Source of the DNA: Ficedula albicollis
Lineage: Eukaryota; Chordata; Aves; Passeriformes; Muscicapidae
Length of the DNA stretch: 64,000 nucleotides
Assembly (NCBI RefSeq): GCF_000247815.1
Contig: NC_021684.1
Span: 13,826,558-13,890,557 of the forward strand
Direction: 5' to 3'
This document shows, one piece after another, positions 12,755-28,705 of this stretch. How positions within the stretch are numbered: position 1 is the first letter of the stretch; the number at the start of each line of letters is the position of its first letter. The position numbers and the translations under genes are program-made. The notes below the pieces were generated by a model, which saw only the letters and a program-made list of their open reading frames with translations, had not been told where the DNA came from and did no database searches.

Positions 12755-14309
12755 TCTTTTGTTTTTAATACAACGTATTGTAACGTCATAAATAGAAATG
12801 TAATCTTATTAAAAGGCATGCAGCAAGTACTACTTTATTAAAAACTTTTTTAAAATAATCATTTACCAAGTTGAAATATTAATGCAACTGGCTGGAAATT
12901 GCAGATTTTTTACTAGGGCATAGTCATTCTTTTAAAAAGCAAATTAAAGTAGATATATTTTCAAGAAGTGAAATTTCCGATAGTGACAGCTTTTTATGAG
13001 CATATTCTGGCACCGCTATCTATTTTAGATTTTTTTTTTCTTAAAGCACTAATATTTATTCAAATGTAAAGTTAAAAAAAAAAATTAAAATCTTTTTCTG
13101 CCCCCTCTTCCCCCTCTATGCTGCATTTTCTGTAAGTGGAGTAAAACCAAAATTATCTTAAACCTCAAATGGAGTGTCACTTGGCTTTTGCATAGTACAA
13201 ATAAACTTGCATCAACCCAGTGAATGACACAAAGTGTGTGTAACACCTTCTCACTTACCTAATTCTAAGGGGCAGAAATGCAGAGTCTGCTGAATAGCTC
13301 AGCTGCCTTGGACTTCAGTGGCAATTAAGAACTAGCAGCTCTTTCAAGGATTTCTTCTTTCCTGACTTGATATATTCCTTACTGTGACCTGAGAAGCACC
13401 TTTTTCCTTTTTCCTTTCCTCACCTATACTGAAAATAATGAATAGTTATTGATTACATGTTGCTTAATGGGCTCTAATAAATTTACACTTAAAATAAAAT
13501 TCTCCAGTGGAGTGTTTCCAGCTAAATCAGGGTCTAGTTCCTTTGCATTAACACCACTCTGCTGCGGCAGAGTGGCTAAAAATTGCAAAAGCAGCCTCCT
13601 GCTCCATGGCTTTTTTTGGTTTTGTAGTGTTTAGACTTAGAGAATGGGTTCCTGGTAAGAAAATGGCCAGTGCCACTGCAAGTCATGAGTGGTGCCTGGC
13701 CCCACGGGCACCAGTCCATGTTCCTGTTGCTGATGGCTTGTCCTGTGTTTGGGTGCTCTCTTCCCTGCCCTGTGCCCAGGGTGTCCTGGCAGAGCTGCTC
13801 TGCAGTCCTGGCTCCCTCTCACTGCCCTTCTGCTCCACCTGCCTGGAGCCAGGGGAGGCTGCTGTGCTCCTGTCCCAAAACATTTGCTTTTTGTGAGCAC
13901 TGCTGTGAGCAGTGCTGTGGTCCTGCTGACCTGTCAGACCTGCCACCTGAATGTGCTCTGCAAGCCAGACCAGACTGTGTCAGAGAATTTTGTGTTCTTT
14001 ATGTAGCATCCCTCAGAAATGGTCCTGCTGCTCCGTTCCCCCACCACACAGCTCCCAGGACTCTGTCCCTTAGCAGGCTCTTTGCTGGTCTTGTATCAGT
14101 TTGGAAAGCTGATGGGATGACTTGTTTCCAAGCCTTTCTCTTTGAGTCTGGGACTGGTTTTCTCTATTGCACCAACCTCCTTCACCTCCCCCGTGGCTCA
14201 GTCTTGTCCCTGATTCCTTCTCCCTGAGGCTGGCTCTGGCCCCTTGCTGCTGCTCAGTTTGGAAGCCTCAGCTTCTGTGCCTCTTTTCTCTGTATGCTGT
14301 GTTTTTTGA

Positions 14310-14378
14310 GGGTGAAAATGAGGGTTTTTTGCTGGGTTAGGTGGGGTTTTTTTGTTTGTTTTTTTTTGGGGGGGTGGG
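14310..14378 (+). other. Cluster of G runs (possible G-quadruplex)
   Basis: Six G runs of three or more occur in about 70 bp: 14310-14312, 14322-14324, 14334-14336, 14343-14346, 14368-14374 and 14376-14378. They are separated by T-rich spacers, several of them longer than 7 nt, so quadruplex formation is possible but would not be strongly predicted. It lies just downstream of a C/T-rich stretch and has no other evident role. Confidence 0.5.
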
Positions 14379-16078
14379 ATTCAGTGATGATTTTGGGATT
14401 CCAAAATCCTGGCAAGTCCTAATATTGATCTTAATAGGATAATGACTTGAGCCATCTCAGTTGGAAGCTAAGCTTCTTGCAGTTTCTTGGTATTTCAGCA
14501 GATCTGCTTTAACTTCTTATCTGGTGTTTGTATCTTCTATTTCCCATCAGAACAGTGCAGTAAACAGAGGGGCACATCCATGTGAGCAAAGATGATCTTC
14601 GTATATGCTGTGTTAAGATGGATCAGATCAGCTGCCAAGTGTGTTCTACATCAGTCTTTATATTCCTGCACCTTTAAATCTAATCACATCCAGTAGATGA
14701 TATTTTCTAATCATTGTTGCAATTTTTTATAGCTATCTCAAGTCCTGTGTTCAAATTGGATTTGGTTGTCAGTTGGCAAGTAGCTTGGGTATGTGGATGC
14801 CTCTTTGTGATACATCAGTTTGTTCATCAGAGAAAATTACAATGTCAGGAGTCATCTTCCTCCCCCTCCCTGAAATTTTGATACATGTTCTGCAGAAGTC
14901 ATGAAAGGATTTAAATCCAAAGCTGAAAAGCCTGACTGGAACTGATTGCTTTGAGCTTCTTGTTTACAAAATATGAATTGGGGGTTAAAAAAAGAAAGAC
15001 AACAAGAGGTTTTCTTATGAATAGACTTACTTCTGATTTCTCTGGCAAAGACTGTGGTGTGTATGGAGAATGTAAAAAAGAATAGCAATAAAAGCATATT
15101 TAATGGTGAGCAGCCTTTTTTTTGGGGAAAACTCATTTTTGATAGTCTGTGCAGTATTGATAGAAGTTCTTTGTAGTTGTAAGATGCAGCTTGGCTGATC
15201 CCTGTCATCAGGGATAGAAGGAAGAATGTTGTCACAGAGCAAGCACTGATATGTTGTCAATACTTAATGTATTGGCTATTTTTAAAGTAATTTCCTAATT
15301 TTAATGTATTTTTAAATTGCTTTGAGTAAGAGAGGAGGATATCTGTTTTGATATGAATATCTCCTTTTTGTTGACAGACTAGAACACAGAATATGGCCAT
15401 GAAGAAATCTTTTTAAGTGTTGCATAAAAGGGAGAATCTGTTTTTCAACACTGACACTGGCTATCTGGGAGATGGAATATTCTTACAGTTCACAGTGAAA
15501 GCATAAAATACAGAAATAACAACTGTGGGACACATGTGCACTCTTTGGAATTAACTTGCCTGGGGAAGTTATTTTCTAGAGTAATTAAACTTTCTGTGGG
15601 TAATGAGGACCATTCTGAGTCAAGTGGGGACTAAGTACAAAGCTGTATCGTAATTAAATAGCCAAGAAATCTGCTTGGCAAGTGAGAAACCTGCAGCAGT
15701 CAACAACCTTGTTTGTTGCAGGTGGGCTGAAATCTTCATGAGGATTCTTAGGACCCTTACTAAAACAATTGTATTTGTCAGGCTGCAGGCTGTACACCAG
15801 ATTTCTCTGGCCTTTCAAGGCACGGTGCTTTTGTTGTGTTTTTCAGTAGTTTAAGTGTCTGTAGGATTAGTAGCACTGGAGATGATGGGAGTGTTGCAGA
15901 GGGGTTGGGACTGCAGTGGGCAGGGAGCAGCATTCCTGGAAGAGGAGCTCTGGGGGAAGCCAAGGCTGGGACATGGAGTGTGCAGCTCTTGGCTGCTTTC
16001 CACTCATGCCAGAGCTGAGGTGTCTCCTGCTGGTCCCTGATGTTGCTCAGGAATGTTGTATGCCTTTCCTGCTGGCCT

Positions 16079-17150
<1,072 letters not shown>

Positions 17151-18205
17151 CCCTGTGCTCTGCTCTCAGCCAGAGCTGCTCTGCAGTGACACTCAAGCAA
17201 AGCCTGTGTTGTTTCCAGCTCTTGTGTGCACTGAGCTCCTCCTCTCAAAGCTGCCACTTGCTTAAATCATAATGTTCATTTGAGCTCCCCCGGGCCCGGC
17301 AAAAGGTGAAAGCATCCCTTTGTTCCTTACAGAGCTCTTCATCTCCTCCTCTTTCACTCTTGTGCTGTGAGAGCCCTTCTTGCCTGAAGATCACCATTTC
17401 TGAGTACTCTAAAATGTAGCTCTTCATTGAGGCTTGTTATGAAAATTGATGCATGAAACAAGGAGGTGGAGGGTGGATTGGGGCATTGGAGGCTGGAGAT
17501 GCTGATGATGAGCACGCCTAGGCAGGGCTGAGCAGCCTGGGTTGAGAATAGGAGGGCACAGGGTTGGTGTTAAAGGTGCTTTGATTCATCTCATGTGTTG
17601 TCATGTCCCTCCCTCCCCTGCCCCAGGTCTTAGATTTTTTGCTAAAGATGAATTCTACTTTTTTTTTTGAGTAATAGGCCTCAAACAGCATGTGGCACTG
17701 CAGTGACAGGCTTGCCAAAAACTGTCTAAAACTGAGTTATTGCTTCCAGTATCTCTGTGCATGTGGCCCAGGATAGCAATTGTCTTTTTCTGCAGTGGTA
17801 TTGCAGCATGAACTTTCATCTAATTCATTATCCACCCTAATACTCGAGTCTTTCTGCATTACTGCTTTCTAAACAGCACTCTCTCAGTTCATTCCTGCAC
17901 TGATTATTATTTCTCCCCCACTGCATAGCCTTACATTTATCTTCAGTGGAATGTCTCACTTACATCAGCCCGTTTCGCTGAGCTTGCCAGGCAGCTGAAT
18001 ATTTCTGAGACATTCTTGCTTGCTTCTCCTCCCCTTGCTTTAGCACCATTTACATTTATGGAGCCTGGGGTTGGTGTTGTGCTCCAGATGGTTCAGTTGG
18101 TTGCATAGGAAAGAGTAGTGACCCTGTGCTGCACCACTGTCCCATTAAAGTGAGTGCCAGTGCTGGTAACTTTGGTCTGTTTACTTCATCTGAACTCCGT
18201 TACTG

Positions 18206-18330
18206 CTTTTTGTTTGGTTGTTTTTGTGTTTTGGGGGCTTTTGTCTGTTTTTTGTTTGTGGATTTTTGTGGTTTTTTATTTGGTTCTTTTGTTTTGGTTT
18301 GGTTTGTTTGTTTTTTTTGTTCTTATTCTT
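18206..18330. repeat. T/G-rich low-complexity tract
   Basis: About 125 bp composed almost only of T and G on the + strand, built from diverged TTTTG/TTTG units. The matching lysine/asparagine/glutamine-rich open frame on the other strand (18181-18525) is a low-complexity product and is not called as a gene. Confidence 0.5.
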
Positions 18331-18666
18331 GCTGCCAAAAGCCTTAATGCTCTTGCTCTTGGTACTATGAGGTTCTGTGTCAAGAGCTTTATTGAATTCT
18401 CTGGAGACAAATGACCAATGAACCAAGTATTGGTTTGAGATTCTAAACAGCACCAGACCTGCTGGGAAATTTCCAGAAAAAAGTCTTACCTGGATGAAAA
18501 AACTAATGAGAAACTGAAAAGCCAAGATGGATTCAGTTTACAGATCAGCTGTTTAGTGTCTTCTCCTTTTGAACAGTGCAACTTATTTGGAAGGAGAGAG
18601 TTCTCAGAACAGTGGCTCATGTTTTTGGGGCACGTATCCCAGACTAACAACTTGTTCAGTCAGCAC

Positions 18667-18684
18667 AAAAAAAAAAAAAAAAAA
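18667..18684. repeat. A18 homopolymer
   Basis: Eighteen consecutive A residues. It could be the tail of an old retroposed sequence, but the upstream 200 bp show no element I recognise and no target-site duplication was found. Confidence 0.5.
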
Positions 18685-19832
18685 TCTCTATTTATGTCAG
18701 TTTCCTCTTTAGATTTATATTTTGGGAAATAAGTGTGGATGAAACCCTTTGCTACAAAAATCTGTATGTAATGCAAGCTGTTGGCATAAAAAAAAGATGA
18801 AAAAACCATGTTTTGTAGATCATAAGCCAAATTAAAAACATTTTTGCACAAATAAAAATGAATGTTTGCATGCTTGGTTCTACTCAGCTTTTAAGTTTGA
18901 TCCCAAAATAATTTTTGTGGATCTGGCTGGAATTGCTGTCACATGCTGGAGGCACTGAATCTGGCTACCTGGGCACTACTGATGTGTTTCAGCACAGAAT
19001 GGTACAAATCTCAAGTTATTTCTGCTCAGTCCAGGGGAGCATGCACATTTATGCTCTTCCATCTTTCCTCCAGGAGATTGTGCAGCTGTAGGTAGCGAGA
19101 CCTGACTGCAAACTGAGAGGAAGACATCTCACAGTGGGACTAGAGCATTCCTCCTTTCTTTTCTTAAATAGTTCTTTATTGAGCTTTCCACCTTCAGCAT
19201 TAATTTGAGAGCTGGAACCAAATAACCAGGAAGAGATTGATGTGGCCTCACTTTATTTCCCACAGTCGATAAATTGTTAAATGGGCCAAAGGACACAGGT
19301 TAAAAAAATCATTTTGTATAAGGAATGAGGGATTTTTATTAGCTGATGAGCCCCTGTCTGTGAAAACTTGATAATGGGGCATGTTTGATCTCATGTCATG
19401 AAGTGGAGCAGCTCTGTTGGCTTCATAAAGTGCCTCAGTGCTCTCCGTGGGGCTGAAATCAGCACTGTGCCCTGCACTTGCTGCTGGATGAATGCTGGGT
19501 GTGCTGCTCCTTCAGGGTTAGAGGAGGCTGAATTTGGAGGGAGGACTCTGAGCCCTCGGAGTGGGGAGTGCAGAGGGGAGGCTCTTGCACAACAACAGTT
19601 GTCCTCTGGGGACTCTGGATAAGTTTAGCTAAAACCCTGGTTTGTAGATAGATGTTTGTCTCTACTGGTGGAATGCAAAGGGGTTTTTAATGGGATGATG
19701 GGAAGTGAAATTATAGGCTGTCTACAGGGAGGCAGGAATATGTCTGTAAAGATGGCAGTGGGTGGACAGAAGTCATGCACAAAGCAGGTCTTTGTCACAT
19801 GGTCCTTGCTATGGTTCTTTGGATAAGTCTGA

Positions 19833-20716
<884 letters not shown>

Positions 20717-23700
20717 ACCAACATACTTCATGTACTTAGGGGAATCCATTTTTGAAAATGTAATAAGGCTATACTGCCACAAATGCTGGCAGTCGATACA
20801 AGCAAATTATTTCTAGAGCAGAGAGCTGGAACTGCTGATTTCGCATAAGTTTGTGTGTTTTTGTGAGTACTGCTGGATTTAGTGAAATGATAATGGTATG
20901 ATTCTGCATTAAGCAAGGCACTGGAAGTACAAAATACTCCATTAAGGTCACATTTCTTTGCTGTTCAGAGGGTGCTCTTTTAACACCATGCGTGCTGCAG
21001 CACCTGATTATGTGAGAATAAGAGTGAGACAGGTGGCTCCAGCCACGGCATTTTCTGTTGTAAAACCCTTAAAGTTTGGCTACTTGCAATAAGGCCAGAA
21101 GTGAAATAGAGCTCCCTTTTGCTATTGTTAATCCATTGTGCAAACTCCATTATGTATGTGTGGTTTATACATTTCCCAGATAAACCATGCCATGAATGAA
21201 GAGACCAAAGCAGCCCCTTCTCAGAGTGCCTGGGCTGGTGGATTCCAGTCTCTTCTGCACAAATATACTGGGCTGGCTCTGGATTCCAGCTTGTTCCAAG
21301 CTTGTCCTTGGGGAAACAGTGCAGAGGTGTTGGAGCTGGTGTGTGAGCAGTGACTTTACCCCATATCTGTGTTTTCATTTTCTTGGTTCACTCTGACCAG
21401 GCTAGCTGAGATACTGGAGAATTGAGTTTATCTGTTTTCTCCCAAGTACCTGCTGTGATTCTGTCAGTACTGGCTGAGAGAGCATCAGCTTCCCTGTGGA
21501 GGTCAGCCTTGCATATGAACCTCTGCTCTGAAGTTTTATTTCTATGTTTGCTTCACTCATTGCTGCAAATAAAATCCAGAGGTGACAGGACCCTTGTGAA
21601 GTGCAGTGGGGAGAGAGGATGAACAAGAATGAGGATTCCTCCTTTTAAGAAATGCAGATAATGATGGTTAACAGAAGTCTGAGGGACTGTGAAGGATGCA
21701 CTCACCAAGAGTTTTCAAGGTTACAGGGTTTTCAGGTGCTCCCAATTATTTTTCTGTCTGACTACCAAAATCAGAAGTGTCTAAAAGGATTCCAGTTTTT
21801 AGAATATAATGTGCTTCTTTAAGGTATCTCAGCTTAGATGGCTAGAATACCAGTCTGTTTGAAAACTTTGTCTTAAAGGTAAATGTCTATATCTGCATTC
21901 TGCATTCTCTGGGAAGTGTAAGAGAACAGTTTGGTGAAATAAGAGTTTTACAAACAGCTGATCTTGAAGTGTCTGCAGTTCCCAGAGCTTGGGGATGAGT
22001 GGTCTTTCATTTCTTAAGCTGTTGTAGTGTGAGATGAGCAGCAGACCCTCCTCTCTGGAGGAGCACTGCAGTTGTCTGGACTGTTTTTTCTGCACTTTCT
22101 TCAGGAGGACAAATACCAGACTGGTTTGTTTGGTTCTTTTTTCATTACATGTAGGTCACACATGGGTAGATAGGAGCTCATGCTCCACAGATTGAGAACC
22201 CTTAGTCTCAGGGTATTCTGCAGGTTCTCTGGCAGAAGCTTTGCTGCAGGGCATCATCCTCCTGGAAGGGGCGATGTTGCAGTGGGTTTATTTTGTGTGG
22301 TTTTATCTTGAGGTGGAAGTTGTTGGCACCATTTGTTATCTGGCTGACTGCTTATTCTGAGCACAAGTGCTGCAGGTGATGCTGGTTGACATCAGTAGTC
22401 CAAATTTACCAGCTATGTCACATCTTGCACAGCTGATGCCAGCAAAGTGTAAGCCATGAAAATGCAAAATCAAGCCCTTTCTAATCATCCAGCAGCATCT
22501 GTCTCTTCCTGGCCTCCCAAGCTTCTTTTTCTGAGTCCCCTTAATGGAGCATCATTAATGCAACTTGAAGTTGCCTCACTGTCTTGCCAATGAGCTTTGC
22601 TCATCTGGCTCATGAAGCCAGGCAGGCTGAGAGCAGGAGCTGTGGGAGCTCATGGCTGGTTTGCTTCTCCTTGGGAGGGCATCTGCCCTGGGGACCGTGG
22701 CTGATGGCACTGGACACCACAGTGCAGTGCATTCCCATGGTCTAGTTTGGCATCTGATGGGAGAGACTTTTTTGTCACCCTTAAACTCCATCCCTTGTAA
22801 TACAAGGAAAAGACTGTGCTGCAAATCTCTTCTCCACACCAGCTCTGGGACTTGCATTATGTTTATACATTGGAGTATTACTAGATTGCATTTAACTTAT
22901 GGCATTGAACACAACAGGCTAGCAGGGGTCACACCCAGGGACTGCTGTATTCATGTTTGGGATAAGGCTTTTAATTCTGCCAGTTAATTTAATCCCCCCA
23001 GTTTGACAGCGTGTTCCTTGGACTATTTTTCATCTTCAAATTGCATTCTGCTGGTTAGTTCCTGTAGAGGCCTGCTGTGCTCTGCATTTATGTTCTTGTT
23101 CTTAGGATTTGTGCCCTTACCACATCATCTATCAGACGTGTGAAACACAGAGAATGAATGGTGTGGAAAGTCTCTGTGTAAGTTTTAGGGACAGACCTGT
23201 GGGTTCCACTGGCACAGGAATGAAGGAATGTCTGGATGACTGTCATCTGAGAAAGGGACATGTGTCTCTTGCCAGATGTAGCATCTGGGTATCTGTTATT
23301 TCATTTAAGTTGTGAGAAATTCATCATTTTTAACTCCCATGTTTCATTAATGGAAGGCTGTGAAAATTGCCTGTGTGTTCATAAGGGAGCAGATTCTGGC
23401 TTTTATCTGATGCTGGGAAGAAATCTCTGCAGCATTATCAAGGGATGAAGTCTCATTCAGAATATAATTTGTTGATGCTGTCTGACCACTATATGTTGTT
23501 GTAATTTCCATCCCTCTTTGGCAAGATATGAAATAATCTGCAAAATATGGAGATCCATGTCTGAAAAGTCTGTTTAAAAGTGCACTATCAAAATGGATTA
23601 GCTGTGCCTGAAATATTTCTAGATTTATTTGCTGTCAAAGGGTGGTAAAATATTTAAGGCAAATAGCCTAGTTGTGTTTAGGAATTTGACCATGAAAGAG

Positions 23701-26700
23701 CCTAGGGAGATAAATTTAAGTATTATTTATACTAATTGTGCAAAATATTTTAATTGTCCAATATTATAAATTTATTATCTATCAGCTTCCTCCCTCTTCC
23801 TTTCTTTTTTCCTTCTGGCCCATTTGGCAACATTTATTCTAAGAAATTGCCCAGGAGCCTGAACTTGTTTCAGTGCATAGCATTGCAAAGTCTCCAGCTT
23901 ACCTGCTTCTCTTTAGCACAGCCCAATTAAAATACAGTCAAGGCACCTAGATAAAGGTGCTGCTTTTTTTCTGGTGAGGCTTGCGTGAAGCTTTAGGCTT
24001 GCAGATGGGTGTCTTGGATCACTTATCTCTTTATCTCCATTTAAGAGATGGTATAAAAGCCCTTCAAGTAATGTCTCTGTGCTTTCATGCCTTTTTAAAA
24101 TGCAGTGCTGTGCAGTCTTCAAGAAAGAATGTTTTTCTTCGTTTTAAAAAGTTGCTTTTCTGCAGGCATTGATTTGATACAGAACTAATTGCTAGAATTC
24201 CTTATGATTTAGTGAGATTTTTGTTACACATTAACAAGATCTTTTTTTTAACTCCCCTACTTTAAGTGTTCTCACAGTGTGACACTGCTCCAGACTCCAG
24301 TAGTCAAGGCTCTGTCTCCAAAGGCTGGCTTGTAGCTCTGCTGAGCTACTCAGTTAGGAAGTTCATACACATTAAGGACTAGGAATGAAATTGTGATTCA
24401 GCTGCTACTATAGTCCATGGTGGCAAGTCAGAGGGATTATGAGGTGGGCAATGTGTGTTGAATTTGTCCCATTTTAATTGCAAGGACTGAAAACAGATTT
24501 TTGTGCAACCCTTGTCCTCAAAGAAAAAGAATGTGAGCGTGGCACACAATCTAGTTAATCTACCATTATAACTGATGACTTCACCATTCAGACATAACAT
24601 ATCGACCTTAAAGGATTTCTCTTTCATAGCTGATGGCTTGATGCCTTTTAAACACTAATGCCAAGGGTATAATCTCTCTGAACAGTGTAATAGCTTTATA
24701 TTTAAGGTAGATTGGGGATAAAATTTTGTGTTTCCATGTGAGCTATGAATACTTGTAAGGTACTCAGGCAGGAATTACCTTACCGTACCTTTGAGGGCAC
24801 TTATTTGATAATTTTTATTGGGAAGTTAAGATGTTGAGACAGAGTGGATGGAAAGCTGCTCGGGATGCTGAGTGTAGCCAGCATTGCTTTTGCTGTCTGC
24901 AGATCTGTGCCCAGGCTGACTCATTTAGCACATCATGGAAAATCGTGTAGCGTTCAGTGCTGCTTAAAGCGATCTGAAATGGTGTGTGAGGGATTTCTCC
25001 ATGCTGGCTTGGAAGGATGCTGTCCTGGCAGGTCTGCAGGCCCAGCACAGCTCCAGGGGCTGTGGGTGTTCCCTGGCAGATGCTGGCAGACAGGGGAGCT
25101 GCTCAGGGTTTGACTTCCCACTCGTGTATCTGAGTGTGCAGTCGCTCTCCTTCTCTTCTAGTCGTGTATCTGCAAGCCTCAGACCATGCATCCTGGTGTT
25201 CATTTCCCCTCTGCCATCAGCACTGGCGGGATGGATCAAAGGAAACCTTGTAAGGGCTTCTGCTGTGCCTTCTCTTCATCTCTCCCTCCTGCTCAATTCC
25301 ACCCCTCTAATTTGGCTGCTCCATGTTGAGCCTTCCTGGAGCGTGTTCCTGCCCCTCCTATTGTACCAATTTCCACTTCCCCAAGTTTTGCAGGGTTCCC
25401 AGAGGAGAGGAGCCTCTCCTGGCTGCTCCCTGTTGGCCCAGCCTGTCTAATTGCTGGCTTTTCTCCAGCATCCAGCTCTGCAGGAGCGGAGCAGGAAACC
25501 ACTTGGCTGCTCCCTGTTCTGGGGCTGTTAACTGTCTCCCAGCTGAAAAAAGACTTTTGGAATCCTGCAGTGATTGGTGCTAATATAACCTAAATATTTT
25601 CTCAAAAACTTAAACTTTCATTGGTGTTGTCAGGTTGTTTTGGTCAGAAGGTACATCCCCACCTTCACCCTCAAATCTGGAAAAAGCCGTGATTCTACCT
25701 GAAACATAAGATTGTTTTGATATGTGAAGCATTTACTTTTTTGAAAGAACTTGGTTTGAATGGTTCAGCTCTTCCAGACTTGTATCTGAAAAGCCACTGT
25801 GTGCTCTGCTCTGTGCCTGGCACATCTGAGGATGAGAGACTCCAGGGACCCAGTTAACACCAAAGAACAGAAGCACCACGAGGCCGAGTCTGGTCTTCTG
25901 ATTGCTTTACCAGTATGAGATATGGCCAACAATATCTGTTTGTTCACTGACACAACAGTGCTTGTGTTTCCTTGGAGTGTTCCTCATGAAGAAATGCAAT
26001 GGGCTGAGGGAGGGAGGTGGTGGTGTGGCAATGATTTTGGTGCAAAGTGATTTTTGCAAGAGCCAGACCATCACCTTCCTCGTTCACCATGGCCAGAGAT
26101 CCTGAGTTATCAACCTTTTCCCAGAGTTTCTGCAGCCACCCAGTAAGTGTAGTGATGACTACTGAATTACTGCGTGCTTATAAGGGGATTATTGACATTA
26201 ATGTTGAGCCATCTAGCAGTGGTGCAGGATTTTATTTAGAACAGGATGTGCCAATTTGTTTCTTTTTCAGTCCTACAGAAGCTATTTAGCAACCAGCAAG
26301 TCTTTTCCCATAGTTCTCTTGCAAAGTACTTGAGCTCCCTCCTGGTTTGTAACATCTTTTATGGTGGAAGTAAATTTATGTACAGCATGTCTCCTTTACC
26401 TTTTATAAATACAGATAAGTGCACAAATCTATTAAGTATCTATGCAGAAAACTAAAACCTGCATATTTTCATAAGAATGTCAGATTTATAATTGCATGAA
26501 TAAGGTGCTGACTGAAGCAAATGTTCAATTTCACATTAAAGTTAGGCATTCACAAAGGCTTGAATTTGCATAATTTAATTTTCTGCACAGAAGACACTGA
26601 AAATCATGGTATGATTCATGGCCATCCCTTGGTTACCATGAGGCTTTTTGGTGGTTCCAGCTAGAAGTACAAAGGTGTTTACAACCTGAGATGTTTTGCA

Positions 26701-28568
26701 CTGACTCGGAGCCTCGAAGTACTGACTGTACCTTCAACAAATACAGATTATTTCGACTCAGTGCCTTTCTCTGGATGTAAAAGCACACAGGAGGGCTTGC
26801 TGAGCACCTGCCAGGGCATGAGTTGTTCTTTGGAGGAGGCAATGTCCAATCTTCCTTCTGCCTGAAAGGTTTAGCCTTTTTCAGCAACAAAAACCCCATA
26901 ATTACTTGCCCTCTCTGTAGAGAAAGGAGAAAGCTGCTTTCAGTTTGTAACAAGGAGGGCTTTAGGTGTATTTGTCAGCACATGTGATTTTTAAGTGAAT
27001 AAGTGGGCCACTTTTTTCTGATAGCCTTTCCAGCCATCTAGGCTATTTCGATTTTCCTCAGGATTTTTTTCATGGTCTCTTATCTTTGTTCATGGTCTTT
27101 TTTTGCCAAGAATGTTTGGGTCTCTGCATCCCACACCCGTTCTTTCCTGTTGAAATGAGTGCCTGTTGCCTCCCAACCCATAGACATATAAAAGTATGAA
27201 AAAGAAATACTAAAGTGAGATGTTTAATTTAGTATTCTGAGAGGAAAACAAGGTATGTGAGGTCATGTTGCCTCCAAATCCTGGTAGCATGATGTGTTCC
27301 AGTGTTTCTAGTTTGCAGCCTAGGGTGAATTAACATTTAGAAAGTTGCCAAGGAATCTGGAGAACTCGTTCCAATGGCACAATCAGTACCTTTGCTCACA
27401 CAAGAGATGATTTGGCAGGGGCAAACCTGCACTGCCTTTCCTGAAATTGCACGACTTTTCCTACCACTCAGGATTCCAAAACGTGCAGAAATCCACATTG
27501 GAGAGGGAAGGTTTTCACAGAGCTGTGCAGCACTCATGGATAACCTCGGGCACAGCAGGCTCTGCTGCTGTGGTGCAGGAGTGGAGCCTCCCAGAAGCTT
27601 TTCCAAAGGGAAGGAAAGGCAAATGCTGAGTTACTGGTGCATGATGTTCAATAAAGTCCTGTTCCAGGCTTCTCTCCAGCCCAGCTGTAACTGGCCTGGG
27701 AGTAGAAGGGAATGCAGCACTTGGTGACTGCATACGGGTAGCAGTGCTTTATGGGGTTATCTGAAGCTTTAACTTGAATTATTCAGCTAGTTTCTTACTG
27801 ATCAAATAAGTGGTTTGGGAGAAGCTGGGCTTAAATTTCCATAAAGCCATTTGGTGCATACTTGTTCCTCACATTCCATGTCTATGGATCCAAGGTGGTT
27901 TTTGTTTGTGTGCATTTATTGCGGTGCTCTGAGAAATGTAGTTGAATTTATTACAGACTTTCTGCTGACATTTGTGAATTTACACACCTCCACTTTGGTT
28001 CAATCAGATGCATAGAAACAATAAGCCAAATATGCACATAAAAAGCCCAGATACCCCACCTCCTCATGGAAACAATTCGTTCCTTTACAAAAGAAAAAAC
28101 AAAAAATTATTGGAGGTATAAAAGAAAAAATCCTGGGTTGGAATGTATGATGTGGGTTTTATTCAAGTTTACTTGAATTTACACCTTCTAGCTTGTGGAG
28201 TTTTACAAAGATTTCTCCATTCCTGTCCTCTCCCTTTCCCACTGTAAGTCATTGGTATGGCAACACTGGGTGTTCTGGTAGATATAGTTTGGTAGTTACT
28301 GACAAAGTAAACTTCTGGGTCTAAACAGAGAAAGTTTGGTCATATGTCAAGGCTCATATTGTTTGTTTGTGTACATCAGAATTTCCTTATGGAAATTACT
28401 GGAGCTGCACAGGCATCCAGACCAGAATTACGGCATCAGCGAGTCTTTTGGATGGGGGGAAGTTTTGGGAACGCGCCTCTTAAATTCTCGTGAGCAATAC
28501 CCAATTTGTAGTCTCTGCTCAGCAAAGCTGCAAGCTGCACTCTGTAACTCCAGGGAGCCAACACCACT

Positions 28569-28600
28569 TTGCTAACGGTTCCTGCGTTTTTTCTTGCCAG
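28569..28600 (+). promoter_or_regulatory. Splice acceptor with branch point and polypyrimidine tract
   Basis: The exon is preceded by a textbook 3' splice site. A TGCTAAC-type branch-point motif lies at 28570-28576, with the likely branch adenosine at 28575, about 25 nt before the acceptor. A T-rich tract (GTTTTTTCTTGC) follows, and the intron ends in CAG at 28598-28600. The reading frame of the exon and its PTPRG match fix this as the used acceptor. Confidence 0.5.
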
Positions 28601-28705
28601 CTCTGAGCGAAGGTTTCGTGGGCTCTCTGCAGGAGAGCAGGCATGGCAGCTCGGTGCAGATCCGGAGGAGAAAGGCGTCGGGGGATCCCTACTGGGCGTA
28701 CTCGG
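28601..28705 (+). CDS. PTPRG: Internal coding exon (exon 2 by homology) of receptor-type tyrosine phosphatase gamma
   Basis: This is one 105-bp exon of a much larger gene. It reads in frame from the third exon base, with no stop, and ends [20 protein letters not shown]; the start reads [15 protein letters not shown]. From memory, human PTPRG has nearly the same segment right after its signal peptide, differing mainly by conservative changes, and the [15 protein letters not shown] core is the same. The sister protein PTPRZ1 differs clearly here. PTPRG is a single-pass membrane phosphatase with a carbonic-anhydrase-like domain, a fibronectin III domain and two cytoplasmic phosphatase domains; the anhydrase-like domain binds contactins. 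This exon gives the N-terminal linker and the first residues of that domain. The exon starts with two bases completing a codon and ends with one base of the next, so both flanking introns are phase 1 and the exon is symmetric. The signal-peptide exon and the rest of the domain lie outside the window. Confidence is high for the family and good for the gene. Confidence 0.5.

Noticed and set aside
13670..14227. 185-codon open frame on the + strand
   Set aside because: It lies in a C/T-rich stretch with competing frames on both strands. The product is rich in Cys, Pro, Ser and Leu without a recognisable fold or signal, and no splice context links it to PTPRG.
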